Positions 50,765-59,983 of a stretch of DNA of 64,000 nt are shown piece after piece (position 1 is the stretch's first letter; the number at the start of each line of letters is the position of its first letter). The stretch spans positions 4,960,001 to 5,024,000 of the forward strand of contig NZ_CP149940.1 of the NCBI RefSeq assembly GCF_037948395.1. Direction: 5' to 3'. Source of the DNA: Serratia nevei (lineage in GTDB: Bacteria > Pseudomonadota > Gammaproteobacteria > Enterobacterales > Enterobacteriaceae). A program made the translations under genes and the position numbers. The notes under the pieces are model-generated. The model did no database searches. It was given only the letters and a program-made list of their open reading frames with translations, and was not told the DNA's origin.

Positions 50765-51238
50765 ATGAGAACTCAACTGATAACCCGTGAAGGGTATGAC
50801 AAGCTCAAACAAGAGCTGGATTACCTCTGGCGCGAAGAACGCCCCGAGGTGACCAAGAAAGTGACCTGGGCCGCCAGCCTGGGCGACAGAAGCGAAAACG
50901 CCGACTACCAGTACAACAAGAAGCGGCTGCGCGAAATTGACCGCCGCGTCCGCTATCTGACCAAATGCCTGGAGCAGCTGAAGATCGTCGATTACTCCCC
51001 GCAGCAGGAAGGCAAAGTGTTCTTCGGCGCCTGGGTGGAAGTAGAGAACGAAGACGGCGAGACCAAACACTTTCGCATCGTCGGTTACGACGAGATCTTC
51101 GGCCGCAAGGATTACATCTCCATCGACGCGCCGATGGCGCGCGCCCTGCTGAAAAAAGAGGTCGGGGACGTCGCCACCGTCAATACGCCGCTGGGCGAGG
51201 CACAGTGGTACGTGAACGAGATAGACTACCGGAAGTAA
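50765..51238 (+). CDS. greB: Transcript cleavage factor GreB
   Basis: 157 residues. The N-terminal coiled-coil hairpin ([46 protein letters not shown]) carries the two acidic tip residues (D41, E44 in LGDRSENAD) that enter the RNA polymerase secondary channel; the C-terminal FKBP-like domain follows. It rescues backtracked polymerase by stimulating RNA cleavage. ATG 50765; divergent from cbpA. Confidence 0.97.
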   Translation: MRTQLITREGYDKLKQELDYLWREERPEVTKKVTWAASLGDRSENADYQYNKKRLREIDRRVRYLTKCLEQLKIVDYSPQQEGKVFFGAWVEVENEDGETKHFRIVGYDEIFGRKDYISIDAPMARALLKKEVGDVATVNTPLGEAQWYVNEIDYRK

Positions 51239-51268
51239 GCTTTCAGCTTTTTCCGAACCGCCGCCAAC

Positions 51269-51314
51269 GCCGCCGCCTGAGCTGTTCTCCACGCCGCGGC
51301 CGCGCGGCGGCGGC
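51269..51314. repeat. GC-only inverted repeat between greB and yhgF
   Basis: GCCGCCGCC (51269-51277) and GGCGGCGGC (51306-51314) can pair around a 28-base loop that itself contains CCGCGG. No U-tract follows, so its role in greB termination or the yhgF leader is unknown. Confidence 0.4.
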
Positions 51315-51395
51315 CCGCTCCGCTGGCATTTTCCGCGATCAATCCGTATAACTGTCCCCTGTTTATTCACCGTTCTCAATACAGATACCAGACCT

Positions 51396-53729
51396 ATGAA
51401 TGACCCACTGAGCCGCATTATTGCAACAGAACTGCAGGCCCGGCCGGAGCAAGTCGACTCCGCCATCCGTCTGCTGGATGAAGGTAATACCGTGCCCTTT
51501 ATTGCACGCTATCGTAAGGAAGTCACCGGGGGCCTGGACGACACCCAACTGCGCCAGCTGGAAACCCGCCTGGGTTATCTGCGTGAACTGGAAGATCGTC
51601 GCCAGACCATCCTGAAGTCGATCGATGAACAGGGCAAACTGACCGAACAACTGGCGGGGGCGATCAACGCCACGCTGAGCAAGACCGAACTCGAAGACCT
51701 CTACCTGCCGTACAAACCGAAGCGCCGCACCCGCGGCCAGATCGCCATCGAGGCCGGTCTGGAACCGCTGGCGGACGCGCTGTGGCAGGATCCGCAACAG
51801 CAGCCGGAACAGCTGGCTGAACGCTACGTCGATGCCGACAAGGGCGTGGCGGACGTCAAAGCCGCCCTCGACGGCGCGCGCTATATCCTGATGGAGCGCT
51901 TCGCCGAAGACGCCACGCTGCTGGCCAAGGTGCGCGACTACCTGTGGAAAAACGCCCATCTGGTGTCCAAAGTGGTCGAGGGCAAGGAAGAAGAAGGCGC
52001 CAAGTTCCGCGACTATTTCGATCATCACGAACCGATTTCCCAGGTGCCTTCGCACCGCGCGCTGGCGATGTTCCGCGGCCGCAACGAAGGCGTGCTGCAG
52101 CTGGCGTTGAACGCCGATCCGCAGTTTGAGGAAGCGCCGCGCGAAAGCCAGGCGGAGCTGATCATCATCAATCACCTCAACCTGCGCCTGAACAACGCCC
52201 CGGCCGACGCCTGGCGCAAGGCGGTGGTCAACTGGACCTGGCGCATCAAGGTGCTGCTGCACCTGGAAACCGAGCTGATGGGCACGGTGCGCGAGCGCGC
52301 GGAAGACGAAGCGATCAACGTGTTCGCCCGCAACATGCACGATCTGCTGATGGCCGCGCCGGCCGGCATGCGCGCCACCATGGGCCTCGATCCGGGCCTG
52401 CGCACCGGGGTGAAAGTCGCCGTGGTCGACGCGACCGGCAAGCTGGTCGCCACCGACACCGTCTACCCACACACCGGGCAAGCGGCCAAAGCCGCCGCCA
52501 TCGTCGCGGCGCTGTGTATCAAACATAACGTGGAGCTGGTGGCCATCGGCAACGGCACCGCCTCGCGTGAAACCGAGCGCTTTTATCTCGACCTGCAAAA
52601 GCAGTTCGCCGAGGTCCGGGCGCAGAAAGTGATCGTCAGCGAAGCGGGCGCATCGGTGTATTCCGCGTCCGAACTGGCGGCGCTGGAATTCCCGGATCTC
52701 GACGTGTCGCTGCGCGGCGCGGTGTCCATCGCTCGTCGCCTGCAGGATCCGCTGGCGGAGCTGGTGAAGATCGACCCGAAATCCATCGGCGTCGGCCAGT
52801 ATCAGCACGACGTCAGCCAGAGCCAGCTGGCGAAGAAGCTGGACTCGGTGGTGGAAGACTGCGTGAACGCCGTCGGCGTCGATCTGAACACCGCGTCGGT
52901 GCCGTTGCTGACACGCGTGGCCGGCCTGACGCGCATGATGGCGCAAAATATCGTCAACTGGCGCGACGAGAACGGCCGCTTCAGCAACCGTGAACAGCTG
53001 CTGAAGGTCAGCCGCCTGGGGCCAAAGGCCTTCGAACAGTGCGCCGGCTTCCTGCGCATCAACCACGGCGACAACCCGCTGGACGCTTCCACCGTTCACC
53101 CGGAAGCCTACCCGGTGGTGCAGCGCATTCTGGTCGCCACCGAGCAGGCGCTGCAGGACCTGATGGGCAACGCTTCGGCGGTGCGCAGCCTGAAAGCGGT
53201 CGATTTCACCGACGACAAGTTCGGCGTACCGACGGTCACCGATATCCTGAAAGAGCTGGAGAAACCGGGCCGCGATCCGCGCCCGGAGTTCAAAACCGCG
53301 ACCTTTGCCGAAGGGGTGGAAACCCTCAACGATCTGCAGGTGGGCATGATCCTGGAAGGGTCGGTCACCAACGTCACCAACTTCGGGGCCTTCGTGGATA
53401 TCGGCGTGCATCAGGACGGCCTGGTGCACATCTCCTCGCTGGCGGACAAGTTCGTTGAAGATCCGCACACCGTAGTAAAGGCCGGCGACATCGTCAAAGT
53501 GAAGGTGATGGAAGTCGATCTGCAGCGTAAACGCATCGCGCTGAGCATGCGCCTGGATGAACAGCCGGGCGAAGGTTCACCGCGCCGCGGCGGCAACGCG
53601 CCAGCGCAGACACGCGACAACGCCAGCCGTTCGGCGGGTGCCAACAAGGCCAAACCGCGCAACGCGGCGCCGGCCGGCAACAGCGCCATGGGCGACGCGC
53701 TGGCGGCGGCATTCGGCAAGAAACGCTAA
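51396..53729 (+). CDS. yhgF: Tex-family RNA-binding transcription accessory protein YhgF
   Basis: 777 residues (E. coli 773). Order: Tex N-terminal helical domain ([22 protein letters not shown]), YqgF/RNase H-like domain ([17 protein letters not shown], about 330-450), helix-hairpin-helix repeats (about 490-620; [27 protein letters not shown] in parts) and a C-terminal S1 RNA-binding domain ([30 protein letters not shown], about 650-720), then a basic low-complexity tail. Relatives bind RNA and affect toxin expression and stress fitness. ATG 51396. Terminator follows at 53742. Confidence 0.96.
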   Translation: MNDPLSRIIATELQARPEQVDSAIRLLDEGNTVPFIARYRKEVTGGLDDTQLRQLETRLGYLRELEDRRQTILKSIDEQGKLTEQLAGAINATLSKTELEDLYLPYKPKRRTRGQIAIEAGLEPLADALWQDPQQQPEQLAERYVDADKGVADVKAALDGARYILMERFAEDATLLAKVRDYLWKNAHLVSKVVEGKEEEGAKFRDYFDHHEPISQVPSHRALAMFRGRNEGVLQLALNADPQFEEAPRESQAELIIINHLNLRLNNAPADAWRKAVVNWTWRIKVLLHLETELMGTVRERAEDEAINVFARNMHDLLMAAPAGMRATMGLDPGLRTGVKVAVVDATGKLVATDTVYPHTGQAAKAAAIVAALCIKHNVELVAIGNGTASRETERFYLDLQKQFAEVRAQKVIVSEAGASVYSASELAALEFPDLDVSLRGAVSIARRLQDPLAELVKIDPKSIGVGQYQHDVSQSQLAKKLDSVVEDCVNAVGVDLNTASVPLLTRVAGLTRMMAQNIVNWRDENGRFSNREQLLKVSRLGPKAFEQCAGFLRINHGDNPLDASTVHPEAYPVVQRILVATEQALQDLMGNASAVRSLKAVDFTDDKFGVPTVTDILKELEKPGRDPRPEFKTATFAEGVETLNDLQVGMILEGSVTNVTNFGAFVDIGVHQDGLVHISSLADKFVEDPHTVVKAGDIVKVKVMEVDLQRKRIALSMRLDEQPGEGSPRRGGNAPAQTRDNASRSAGANKAKPRNAAPAGNSAMGDALAAAFGKKR

Positions 53730-53741
53730 GTCGGAACCGAC

Positions 53742-53767
53742 AGGGCGGAGCCTGCTCCGCCCTTTCT
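53742..53767 (+). terminator. Rho-independent terminator of yhgF
   Basis: AGGGCGGAG and CTCCGCCCT pair around CCTG, followed by TTTCT, 12 bp after the yhgF stop. Confidence 0.75.
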
Positions 53768-54335
53768 GATGAATAAAACCTGCGGCATTTTTTGACCCGT
53801 CTCAATAAACCGTCATCTTTTTATGTCCCGTTCCTGCGTGACCGTCCTCCCATTATTCAGGCAATAAAAATCCTCTCCGCAGCCATTTATTAACAACTTC
53901 GTTAACACGCCTGTTTCATCTCGCGAATTGTGAACGAAACACAAATGGTTACCGCTCGCATTACGCCGGAATAATGTTATTGAATTGCCTTTCGACGGAA
54001 ATAAATAAAGGGAAAAAGCCCTCGAAGTTTGCAAACGAGAAAACTCGGCTACAAATACGTAACTGATTTAACTCGCCATTCTCATTTGTTCCCGCTCGCC
54101 AGCGGTGGTAAAACGTCATTAATAAAGGCAACGCCATCAAAAACTGTCGTCGCCATAATAATTGGTTACAATACCCTTACTTTTTGTATTGAACGCGATA
54201 ATGATAATTACTATTATTTGCGCTCACTTTATTGCATGACCTTATGGATGAATACCGCCGACGGCGTGGCATTTTCGCCGGCAACGTCCAATTATCATCA
54301 GCCCGATGTTCATCGGCACCCGGAAGGTTAATCAC
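53768..54335. other. AT-rich intergenic region upstream of feoABC
   Basis: About 570 bp with no credible gene; the open frames in it are short, lack ribosome sites and match nothing known. The composition is markedly more A/T-rich than its neighbours, as expected for a regulated promoter region. The only clear site is the Fur box at 54197-54215. A length of over 500 bp is long for a feo promoter and leaves room for other regulators (FNR, NarL or H-NS are known for feo in enterobacteria, but no perfect box was seen). Confidence 0.6.
54197..54215. promoter_or_regulatory. Fur box of feoABC
   Basis: GATAATGATAATTACTATT matches the 19-bp Fur consensus at the whole first 12 positions and most of the rest. 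It lies about 120 bp before feoA, so iron-replete Fur would shut the operon down. Confidence 0.85.
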
Positions 54336-54560
54336 ATGCAGCTTCAACCTAAACGCACGTATAAGATTGTCGGCTTTTCCGGTGAAATTGCGCCGGCCTA
54401 CCGCCAGAAACTGTTATCGCTCGGCATGCTGCCCGGCTCTTCGTTCGACGTGGTGCGCGTCGCGCCGCTGGGCGATCCGATAGAAATTAAAACTCGCCGC
54501 GTCAGCCTGGTGCTGCGCAGGAAGGATCTGGCGCTGCTGCAGCTCGACGGCCAGTCCTGA
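54336..54560 (+). CDS. feoA: Ferrous iron transport protein FeoA
   Basis: 74 residues (E. coli 75). SH3-like small cytoplasmic protein: [44 protein letters not shown]. It is thought to modulate FeoB. ATG 54336 is chosen from the family start; an upstream in-frame ATG at 54306 would add unrelated residues. feoB begins 72 bp later. Confidence 0.96.
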   Translation: MQLQPKRTYKIVGFSGEIAPAYRQKLLSLGMLPGSSFDVVRVAPLGDPIEIKTRRVSLVLRRKDLALLQLDGQS

Positions 54561-54632
54561 GCCGGCACGCCCTCCGTTTGCCGACGCGCCCTTGCGCCGG
54601 CGCTGTTCTCCTTGAAGACGACACGCTGAACT

Positions 54633-56948
54633 ATGAAAAAACTCACCATCGGCTTAATCGGTAACCCGAACTCCGGCAAAACCACGCTGTTCAACCAGCT
54701 GACCGGCGCACGCCAACGGGTCGGCAACTGGGCGGGCGTGACGGTCGAACGCAAAGAAGGCCATTTCACGACCCCGCAGTCCGACGTGCGGCTGGTCGAT
54801 TTGCCGGGCACCTATTCTCTGACCACCATTTCAGAGCAAACCTCGCTCGATGAGCAGATCGCCTGCCACTACATTTTGAGCGGCGACGCCGATCTGCTGA
54901 TCAACGTGGTCGACGCCTCCAACCTGGAGCGCAACCTCTATCTGACGCTGCAGCTGCTGGAGCTGGGCATTCCCTGCATCGTGGCGCTGAACATGCTCGA
55001 CATCGCCACAAGCCAGCATATCGATATCGACGTCGCCGCGCTGTCGGCGCGCCTCGGCTGCCCGGTGGTGCCGATGGTCTCCACCCGCGCTGACGGCATC
55101 GGCGTGCTGAAACAGATGATCGACAATCACCACATCAACGAACAGCAGGCGCTGGTGAACTATCCGCCGCTGTTGCTGAAAGCGGTCGCCACGCTGAGCG
55201 ACGCCATGCCGCAAACGCTGCCGGCGGTGCAGCGCCGCTGGCTGGCATTGCAAATGCTGGAAGGCGACATCTACAGCCACCGGCTGGCCGGCCCCGCCGT
55301 CGCGCTGCTGCCTGCGGCCATTCAGGCATTGCAACAGCAGCAGCAAGAAGACCCGGCGCTGGTGATCGCCGACGCGCGCTATCAGTCTATCGCCGCCCTG
55401 TGCGACGCGGTCAGCAACCCGCAGCAGGCGATGCCCAACCGCCTGACCGAGATGCTGGATAAAGTGATCCTCAACCGCTGGCTGGGCGTGCCGATCTTCC
55501 TGCTGGTGATGTACCTGATGTTCCTGCTGGCGATCAACATCGGCGGCGCGCTGCAGCCGATCTTCGATATCGGCTCGGCGGCGATCTTCATTCAGGGCAT
55601 TCAGTGGCTCGGCTACACCCTGCACTTCCCCGACTGGCTGACCGTTTTCCTGGCGCAGGGCATCGGCGGTGGTATCAACACCGTGCTGCCGCTGGTGCCG
55701 CAGATCGGCATGATGTACCTGTTCCTGTCCTTCCTGGAGGATTCCGGCTACATGGCGCGCGCGGCGTTCGTGATGGACCGCCTGATGCAGGCGCTCGGGC
55801 TGCCGGGCAAATCCTTCGTGCCGCTGATCGTCGGCTTCGGCTGCAACGTGCCGTCCATCATGGGTGCCCGGACGCTGGACGCCCAGCGTGAGCGCCTGAT
55901 CACCATCATGATGGCGCCGTTCATGTCGTGCGGTGCCCGTCTGGCGATCTTTGCGGTGTTCGCCGCCGCCTTCTTCGGCCAGGACGGCGCCGGGGTGGTG
56001 TTCTCGCTGTACATGCTCGGCATTGCGGTGGCGATCCTCACCGGTCTGGTGCTCAAATACACCATCATGCGTGGCGAGGCCTCGCCGTTCGTGATGGAGC
56101 TGCCGGTCTACCACGTGCCGCACCTGAAAAGCCTGCTGCTGCAAACCTGGCAGCGGCTGAAAGGCTTCGTGCTGCGCGCCGGTAAGGTGATCGTGGTGGC
56201 CAGCATGTTCATCGGCGGCCTGAACAGCTTCTCGTTCAGCGGCAAGACGGTCGACAATATCAACGACTCCGCGCTGGCCTCGGTCTCCAAGGTGTTGACG
56301 CCGCTGCTGCAGCCGATGGGCGTCCACAGCGATAACTGGCAGGCCACCGTCGGCCTGGTGACCGGCGCGATGGCGAAAGAAGTGGTGGTCGGCACGCTGA
56401 ACACGTTGTACACCGCCGAGCACATCAACAAAGAGGCGTTCGACGCCGCCAACTTCAACCTGCTCGATGAGCTGGGCGGCGCGCTGAACGAAACCTGGGA
56501 CGGCCTGAAAAACACCTTCAGCCTGAGCGTGCTCTCCAACCCAATCGAAGCCAGCAAGGGCGACGGCGAGATGGGCGTCGGCTCGATGGGCGTAATGAGC
56601 AGCAAATTCGGCTCCGGCATCTCCGCCTACAGCTACCTGATCTTCGTGCTGCTGTATGTGCCTTGCGTCTCGGTGATGGGCGCCATCGCCCGTGAATCGA
56701 GCCGCGGCTGGATGACCTTCTCTATTCTGTGGGGGCTGAACGTGGCCTACTCGCTGGCGACGCTGTTCTACCAGGTGGCCACCTTCAACCAACACCCGCA
56801 GTACAGCCTGACGGCGATCCTGGTGGTGCTGGCGGTGAACCTGCTGGTGCTGTTCGGCCTGCGCCGGGCGCGCAGCCGCGTTACGGTGCGCCTGGGCAAC
56901 GCTACGCCGGCGGCCTGTTGCCAGGGCGCCAAGGGGAGCTGTCACTGA
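54633..56948 (+). CDS. feoB: Ferrous iron transporter FeoB
   Basis: 771 residues (E. coli 773). N-terminal G domain: G1 GNPNSGKTTLFN (10-21), G3 DLPGTYSL, G4 NMLD, then a GDI-like region and a C-terminal membrane domain with two Gate repeats, including GFGCNVPSIMGARTLD and MAPFMSCGARLAIFA, whose Cys residues are conserved in the Fe(II) path. It imports Fe(II) across the inner membrane. ATG 54633. It shares one base with feoC (TGATG). Confidence 0.97.
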   Translation: MKKLTIGLIGNPNSGKTTLFNQLTGARQRVGNWAGVTVERKEGHFTTPQSDVRLVDLPGTYSLTTISEQTSLDEQIACHYILSGDADLLINVVDASNLERNLYLTLQLLELGIPCIVALNMLDIATSQHIDIDVAALSARLGCPVVPMVSTRADGIGVLKQMIDNHHINEQQALVNYPPLLLKAVATLSDAMPQTLPAVQRRWLALQMLEGDIYSHRLAGPAVALLPAAIQALQQQQQEDPALVIADARYQSIAALCDAVSNPQQAMPNRLTEMLDKVILNRWLGVPIFLLVMYLMFLLAINIGGALQPIFDIGSAAIFIQGIQWLGYTLHFPDWLTVFLAQGIGGGINTVLPLVPQIGMMYLFLSFLEDSGYMARAAFVMDRLMQALGLPGKSFVPLIVGFGCNVPSIMGARTLDAQRERLITIMMAPFMSCGARLAIFAVFAAAFFGQDGAGVVFSLYMLGIAVAILTGLVLKYTIMRGEASPFVMELPVYHVPHLKSLLLQTWQRLKGFVLRAGKVIVVASMFIGGLNSFSFSGKTVDNINDSALASVSKVLTPLLQPMGVHSDNWQATVGLVTGAMAKEVVVGTLNTLYTAEHINKEAFDAANFNLLDELGGALNETWDGLKNTFSLSVLSNPIEASKGDGEMGVGSMGVMSSKFGSGISAYSYLIFVLLYVPCVSVMGAIARESSRGWMTFSILWGLNVAYSLATLFYQVATFNQHPQYSLTAILVVLAVNLLVLFGLRRARSRVTVRLGNATPAACCQGAKGSCH

Positions 56949-57187
56949 TGGCCGGGCTGCTGCAGGTGCGCGATGCGCTGGCGCTGCTTGGCAGCGCTCA
57001 GGCGCAGCAGCTCAGCCAATCGCTGGCGACGCCGCTGCCGTTGGTGCAGGCGATGCTGGACCGTTTGGCGGCGATGGGAAAAGTAGAGCGTATCGAACAG
57101 GATGACGGCGCCTGTCTGAGCGGCAGTTGCAAAGGCTGCCCGCAGGGCCAGGGGTGCAGCACGGTTTTCTACCGGCTGAAGGCCTGA
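56948..57187 (+). CDS. feoC: FeoC, Fe-S/regulatory subunit of the Feo system
   Basis: 79 residues. Winged-helix fold (LLQVRDALALLGSAQAQQLSQSL, VQAMLDRLAAMGKVERIEQ) with a C-terminal Cys cluster C56-x4-C61-x2-C64-x5-C70 that can hold an oxygen-sensitive [4Fe-4S] centre. In Salmonella FeoC protects FeoB from FtsH proteolysis. ATG 56948 overlaps the feoB stop by one base. All four Cys are present. Confidence 0.94.
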   Translation: MAGLLQVRDALALLGSAQAQQLSQSLATPLPLVQAMLDRLAAMGKVERIEQDDGACLSGSCKGCPQGQGCSTVFYRLKA

Positions 57188-57193
57188 CGATCA

Positions 57194-57214
57194 GGGGCGC
57201 CGCAGCGGCGCCCC
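57194..57214. repeat. GC hairpin between convergent feoC and the DUF1471 gene
   Basis: GGGGCGCC and GGCGCCCC pair around GCAGC (an almost perfect palindrome), 6 bp after the feoC stop. It is followed by TTGCC on the plus strand only; a weak terminator at best. Confidence 0.5.
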
Positions 57215-57228
57215 TTGCCGTTGAAGGC

Positions 57229-57513
57229 TTATTGCTTGTCTTTGTAAACTTCAGCGATGGCGCTGAATTTACCGTGCTCGCGGCCTGCCAGGATCACGTA
57301 GTATTGACCGCCCTTCTCGTCCGCCAGTTTGGACAGCTCATCCTTGGCATCCATCGGCGAGGTGGTCTGCGCCGTGGTGGTCACGGTGCCGATCTTCTCG
57401 TATTTACCCGGGTTCTTATCCAGATCTTCCTTGGTCAGCAGGGTTGCCGCCATGGAGCCGAAAGACACCGAACCCAGCACTGCCGCTGCAATAATCATCT
57501 TCAATGATTTCAT
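57229..57513 (-). CDS. Small periplasmic DUF1471 (YhcN/BhsA/YahO-type) protein
   Basis: 94 residues. Signal peptide MKSLKMIIAAAVLGSVSFG ends about SMA before ATLLTKEDLDKN. The rest is one DUF1471 domain: KIGTVTTTAQTTSPMDAKDELSKLADEKGG then YYVILAGREHGKFSAIAEVYK. E. coli relatives (YhcN, BhsA, McbA, YahO) are stress-induced and influence biofilm or peroxide/acid tolerance. It is not possible to say which relative is orthologous. In E. coli this place between feoC and bioH is taken by yhgA. ATG 57513 with GAGGTTAG-type site upstream. Confidence 0.85.
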   Translation of the reverse strand: MKSLKMIIAAAVLGSVSFGSMAATLLTKEDLDKNPGKYEKIGTVTTTAQTTSPMDAKDELSKLADEKGGQYYVILAGREHGKFSAIAEVYKDKQ

Positions 57514-57598
57514 GACACTAACCTCTCAATGGATAATTTATCTGTTATGAAAGCCGTCAAGAATCCATGCGTAGTACAGCAGGCTGCCGCGACATCCT

Positions 57599-57629
57599 CA
57601 GGCCTCGTTGCTTTCCCTGACGGGGCCTG
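57599..57629. repeat. Second stem-loop downstream of bioH
   Basis: CAGGCC (57599-57604) and GGCCTG (57624-57629) flank a 19-base loop. It follows the larger hairpin at 57649-57685 in the direction of bioH transcription. Confidence 0.45.
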
Positions 57630-57648
57630 TTTCCCAGAGACGAAACGC

Positions 57649-57685
57649 CAAAATGAAAAGCGCCGCACGCGGTCTTTTCATTTTG
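57649..57685. terminator. Long near-perfect hairpin downstream of bioH
   Basis: CAAAATGAAAAG (57649-57660) and CTTTTCATTTTG (57674-57685) form a 12-bp perfect outer stem; inner CCGC/GCGG pair around a 2-base loop. On the minus strand the stem itself ends in CATTTTG. It lies 100 bp after the bioH stop. It may terminate bioH or belong to a small RNA. Confidence 0.6.
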
Positions 57686-57783
57686 CAGCCAACGCATTGA
57701 CTCACTAAGTATCGAACAGCTTTGTCTTTTATCCACCCGGCAGCGTTTTTTTTCGCGCCCTATCGTGCGTTTTACCGCCGCAT

Positions 57784-58554
57784 TCAATGTGCTGCAATAA
57801 ACGCTTCGATCATCGTCACAAATTCGTCGGGATGAGAGATAAACGGCGCATGGGCGGCTTTGGCCACGACCTGCGACGTAGAATTCGGCCAGGCCGCGTC
57901 GAGCAGCTCGGCGACCTTGCGCGGCACCAGCCCGTCCAGATAGCCGTAAATCCGCAGCAGCGGCAGCTCCAGCGCGGCCAACGGCGCACGCAGATCGGCG
58001 GTGCGCAGGATCTCCAGCCCGCCGTTCAACACTTCGACGCTCGGCGTCGGCTGGTTGAGTACCACCGCTTTCAGCTGGCGCGCATCCTGACGCGCGCTCT
58101 CGGTGCCCAGCGTCTGCAACGCCAGAAAACGCTCGACGGTGCGCTGGAAATCCAGGCTCAGCTGGTGCTGAAAACCGCTCAGCACGTCCGGGCGGATCCC
58201 CGGCCACTCATCGCGGGCGGCAAAGCAAGGCGAAGAGGCCACGGTGATCAAGCCCTTGAGCCGCTCAGGTTGCATCAACGCCGCCTGGCTGGCCACCAGC
58301 CCGCCGAGCGACCAGCCCAGCCACCAGGCCTGCGACGGGGCGGCCGCCAGCACGATTTCCGTCATCTGCTCCAGCGACAGGGCGCCGAACCCCTGGCTGC
58401 GGCCGTACCCCGGCAGATCGACCAGGTGCAGGCGAAAATGCGGCGCCAGTCGCGCCTGAATGCAACTCCACACTTCGGCGTTCAATCCCCAGCCGTGCAG
58501 CAGCACAAGATCGCGTTCGCCTTCACCTATTGTTTGCCAGTACAGCGCTGTCAT
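57784..58554 (-). CDS. bioH: Pimeloyl-[acyl-carrier protein] methyl ester esterase BioH
   Basis: 256 residues, the same as E. coli. Alpha/beta hydrolase that removes the methyl group from pimeloyl-ACP methyl ester in biotin synthesis. Nucleophile S82 in [10 protein letters not shown], oxyanion [10 protein letters not shown], acid in [11 protein letters not shown] and His in [14 protein letters not shown] 58554. Divergent from gntX, as in E. coli. Confidence 0.96.
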   Translation of the reverse strand: MTALYWQTIGEGERDLVLLHGWGLNAEVWSCIQARLAPHFRLHLVDLPGYGRSQGFGALSLEQMTEIVLAAAPSQAWWLGWSLGGLVASQAALMQPERLKGLITVASSPCFAARDEWPGIRPDVLSGFQHQLSLDFQRTVERFLALQTLGTESARQDARQLKAVVLNQPTPSVEVLNGGLEILRTADLRAPLAALELPLLRIYGYLDGLVPRKVAELLDAAWPNSTSQVVAKAAHAPFISHPDEFVTMIEAFIAAH

Positions 58555-58594
58555 TGGTTATTGTCCTTTCATGCTTACCCGTCTCGGAGGCTCT

Positions 58595-59278
58595 ATGCTA
58601 TCAATCCGCAGCCGCTGTTGGCTATGCCGACAGCCGTTGAGCCTGATGCGTCATGGCATCTGCAGCTGCTGCCTGCGCCATCTGCCGGTCAGCCCACCGT
58701 GTTGCCCGCGCTGCGGGTTGCCCGCCGGGAGAACGCAAACGCCCTGCGGCCGCTGCCTGCAACGGCCGCCGCCCTGGCAACGGCTGGTGTTCGTCGGCGA
58801 CTACGTTGCGCCCCTCAGCCAACTGGTAAAGAGGTTCAAGTTTCACCGCGCGTCCGAGCTGGCCCCGGCGTTGGCGCGCCTGATGCTGTTGCGCTGGCAG
58901 CAGGCGCGCAGAGAGCAGTATCTGAACAGACCCGACCTGATTTTAGCGGTACCCTTGCATGCATCACGCTGCTGGCGCCGCGGCTATAACCAGAGCGATC
59001 TGCTGGCCCGGCCGCTGGCGCGCTGGCTGGGCTGCCCCTATCGGCCCGCCGCCTTGCGCCGGGTACGCAAGACCGCCCTGCAACAGCGGCTGAGCGCCGG
59101 AGCACGCAGGCGCAATCTGCAGCGCGCGTTCGTCTGCACCGTCTCGGTCGCCGGCCGGCATATCGCCCTAGTGGATGACGTGGTGACCACCGGCAGCACC
59201 GTCGCGGAGATCGCGGCGCTGCTGCGGCGGCAAGGCGCCGCCTCGGTGCAGATCTGGTGCGTTTGCCGCACGTTGTAG
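58595..59278 (+). CDS. gntX: ComF/GntX family phosphoribosyltransferase-like protein
   Basis: 227 residues, as in E. coli GntX (YhgH). N-terminal Cys pairs (CWLC, CSCC, CPRCG, CGRC) suggest a zinc ribbon; C-terminal PRPP-binding signature LVDDVVTTGSTVAEIAALL. Homologous to ComF of competence; E. coli GntX is needed for growth on DNA, like the hof genes. ATG 58595 behind GGAGG is chosen; an in-frame ATG at 58571 has no ribosome site. Confidence 0.93.
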   Translation: MLSIRSRCWLCRQPLSLMRHGICSCCLRHLPVSPPCCPRCGLPAGRTQTPCGRCLQRPPPWQRLVFVGDYVAPLSQLVKRFKFHRASELAPALARLMLLRWQQARREQYLNRPDLILAVPLHASRCWRRGYNQSDLLARPLARWLGCPYRPAALRRVRKTALQQRLSAGARRRNLQRAFVCTVSVAGRHIALVDDVVTTGSTVAEIAALLRRQGAASVQIWCVCRTL

Positions 59279-59336
59279 TGCCACGGCAATGGGCGTATTA
59301 TAACCGACTATAGAAGTCAACTATTGAGCTAATGCT

Positions 59337-59912
59337 ATGATCCGTATAACAGATGCTGCACAGGAACACTTTGCCAAACTGCTGGCAAATCAAGAAGAAG
59401 GCACCCAAATCCGCGTATTCGTGATCAACCCGGGCACGCCGACGGCCGAATGCGGTGTCTCTTATTGCCCGCCGGACGCGGTAGAAGCGACGGATACCGA
59501 ACTGAAGTTCGACAAACTGTCCGCCTATGTCGATGAGCTGAGCGCGCCGTATCTGGAAGACGCCGAAATCGACTTCGTGACCGACCAGTTGGGTTCTCAG
59601 CTGACGCTGAAGGCGCCGAACGCCAAAATGCGCAAGGTCGATGACAACGCGCCGCTGATGGAGCGCGTGGAATACGTGCTGCAGTCGCAGATCAACCCAC
59701 AGCTGGCGGGCCACGGCGGCCGCGTGACGCTGATGGAGATCACCGACGACAACATGGCGATCCTGCAGTTCGGCGGCGGTTGCAACGGCTGTTCGATGGT
59801 CGACGTCACGCTGAAAGAAGGCATCGAGAAAGAGCTGCTGCAGAAGTTCCCGGAGCTGAAGGGCGTGCGTGATCTGACCGAACACCAGCGCGGCGAGCAC
59901 TCTTACTACTGA
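59337..59912 (+). CDS. nfuA: Fe-S biogenesis protein NfuA
   Basis: 191 residues, same length as E. coli. A degenerate A-type domain (1-95) is joined to an Nfu domain with the cluster-binding C149-x2-C152 in [15 protein letters not shown]. It carries [4Fe-4S] clusters to apoproteins, especially under iron starvation or oxidative stress, and renews the cluster of lipoyl synthase. ATG 59337, 58 bp after gntX. C39 and C44 of the A-type part are present. In E. coli gntT follows; here malQ does. Confidence 0.97.
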   Translation: MIRITDAAQEHFAKLLANQEEGTQIRVFVINPGTPTAECGVSYCPPDAVEATDTELKFDKLSAYVDELSAPYLEDAEIDFVTDQLGSQLTLKAPNAKMRKVDDNAPLMERVEYVLQSQINPQLAGHGGRVTLMEITDDNMAILQFGGGCNGCSMVDVTLKEGIEKELLQKFPELKGVRDLTEHQRGEHSYY

Positions 59913-59943
59913 TACCCGGCGCTCACGCCACGGTAGATAACGC

Positions 59944-59983
59944 AATGCCGGAAGGGGGAACCCGTTCCGGCATTGTCGTTTTT
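59944..59983 (+). terminator. Terminator of nfuA
   Basis: AATGCCGGAA and TTCCGGCATT form a 10-bp stem with further GGG/CCC pairing inside the loop, then GTCGTTTTT. It lies between convergent nfuA and malQ. Confidence 0.85.

Noticed and set aside
51363..53468. 701-codon open frame antisense to yhgF
   Set aside because: Same codon-bias artefact; yhgF on the plus strand is full length.
54029..54331. Possible 100-residue gene upstream of feoA
   Set aside because: It spans the Fur box, has no ribosome site and resembles nothing; it is better explained as promoter DNA.
54831..56945. 704-codon open frame antisense to feoB
   Set aside because: His/Gln/Arg-rich translation without domains; feoB is intact.
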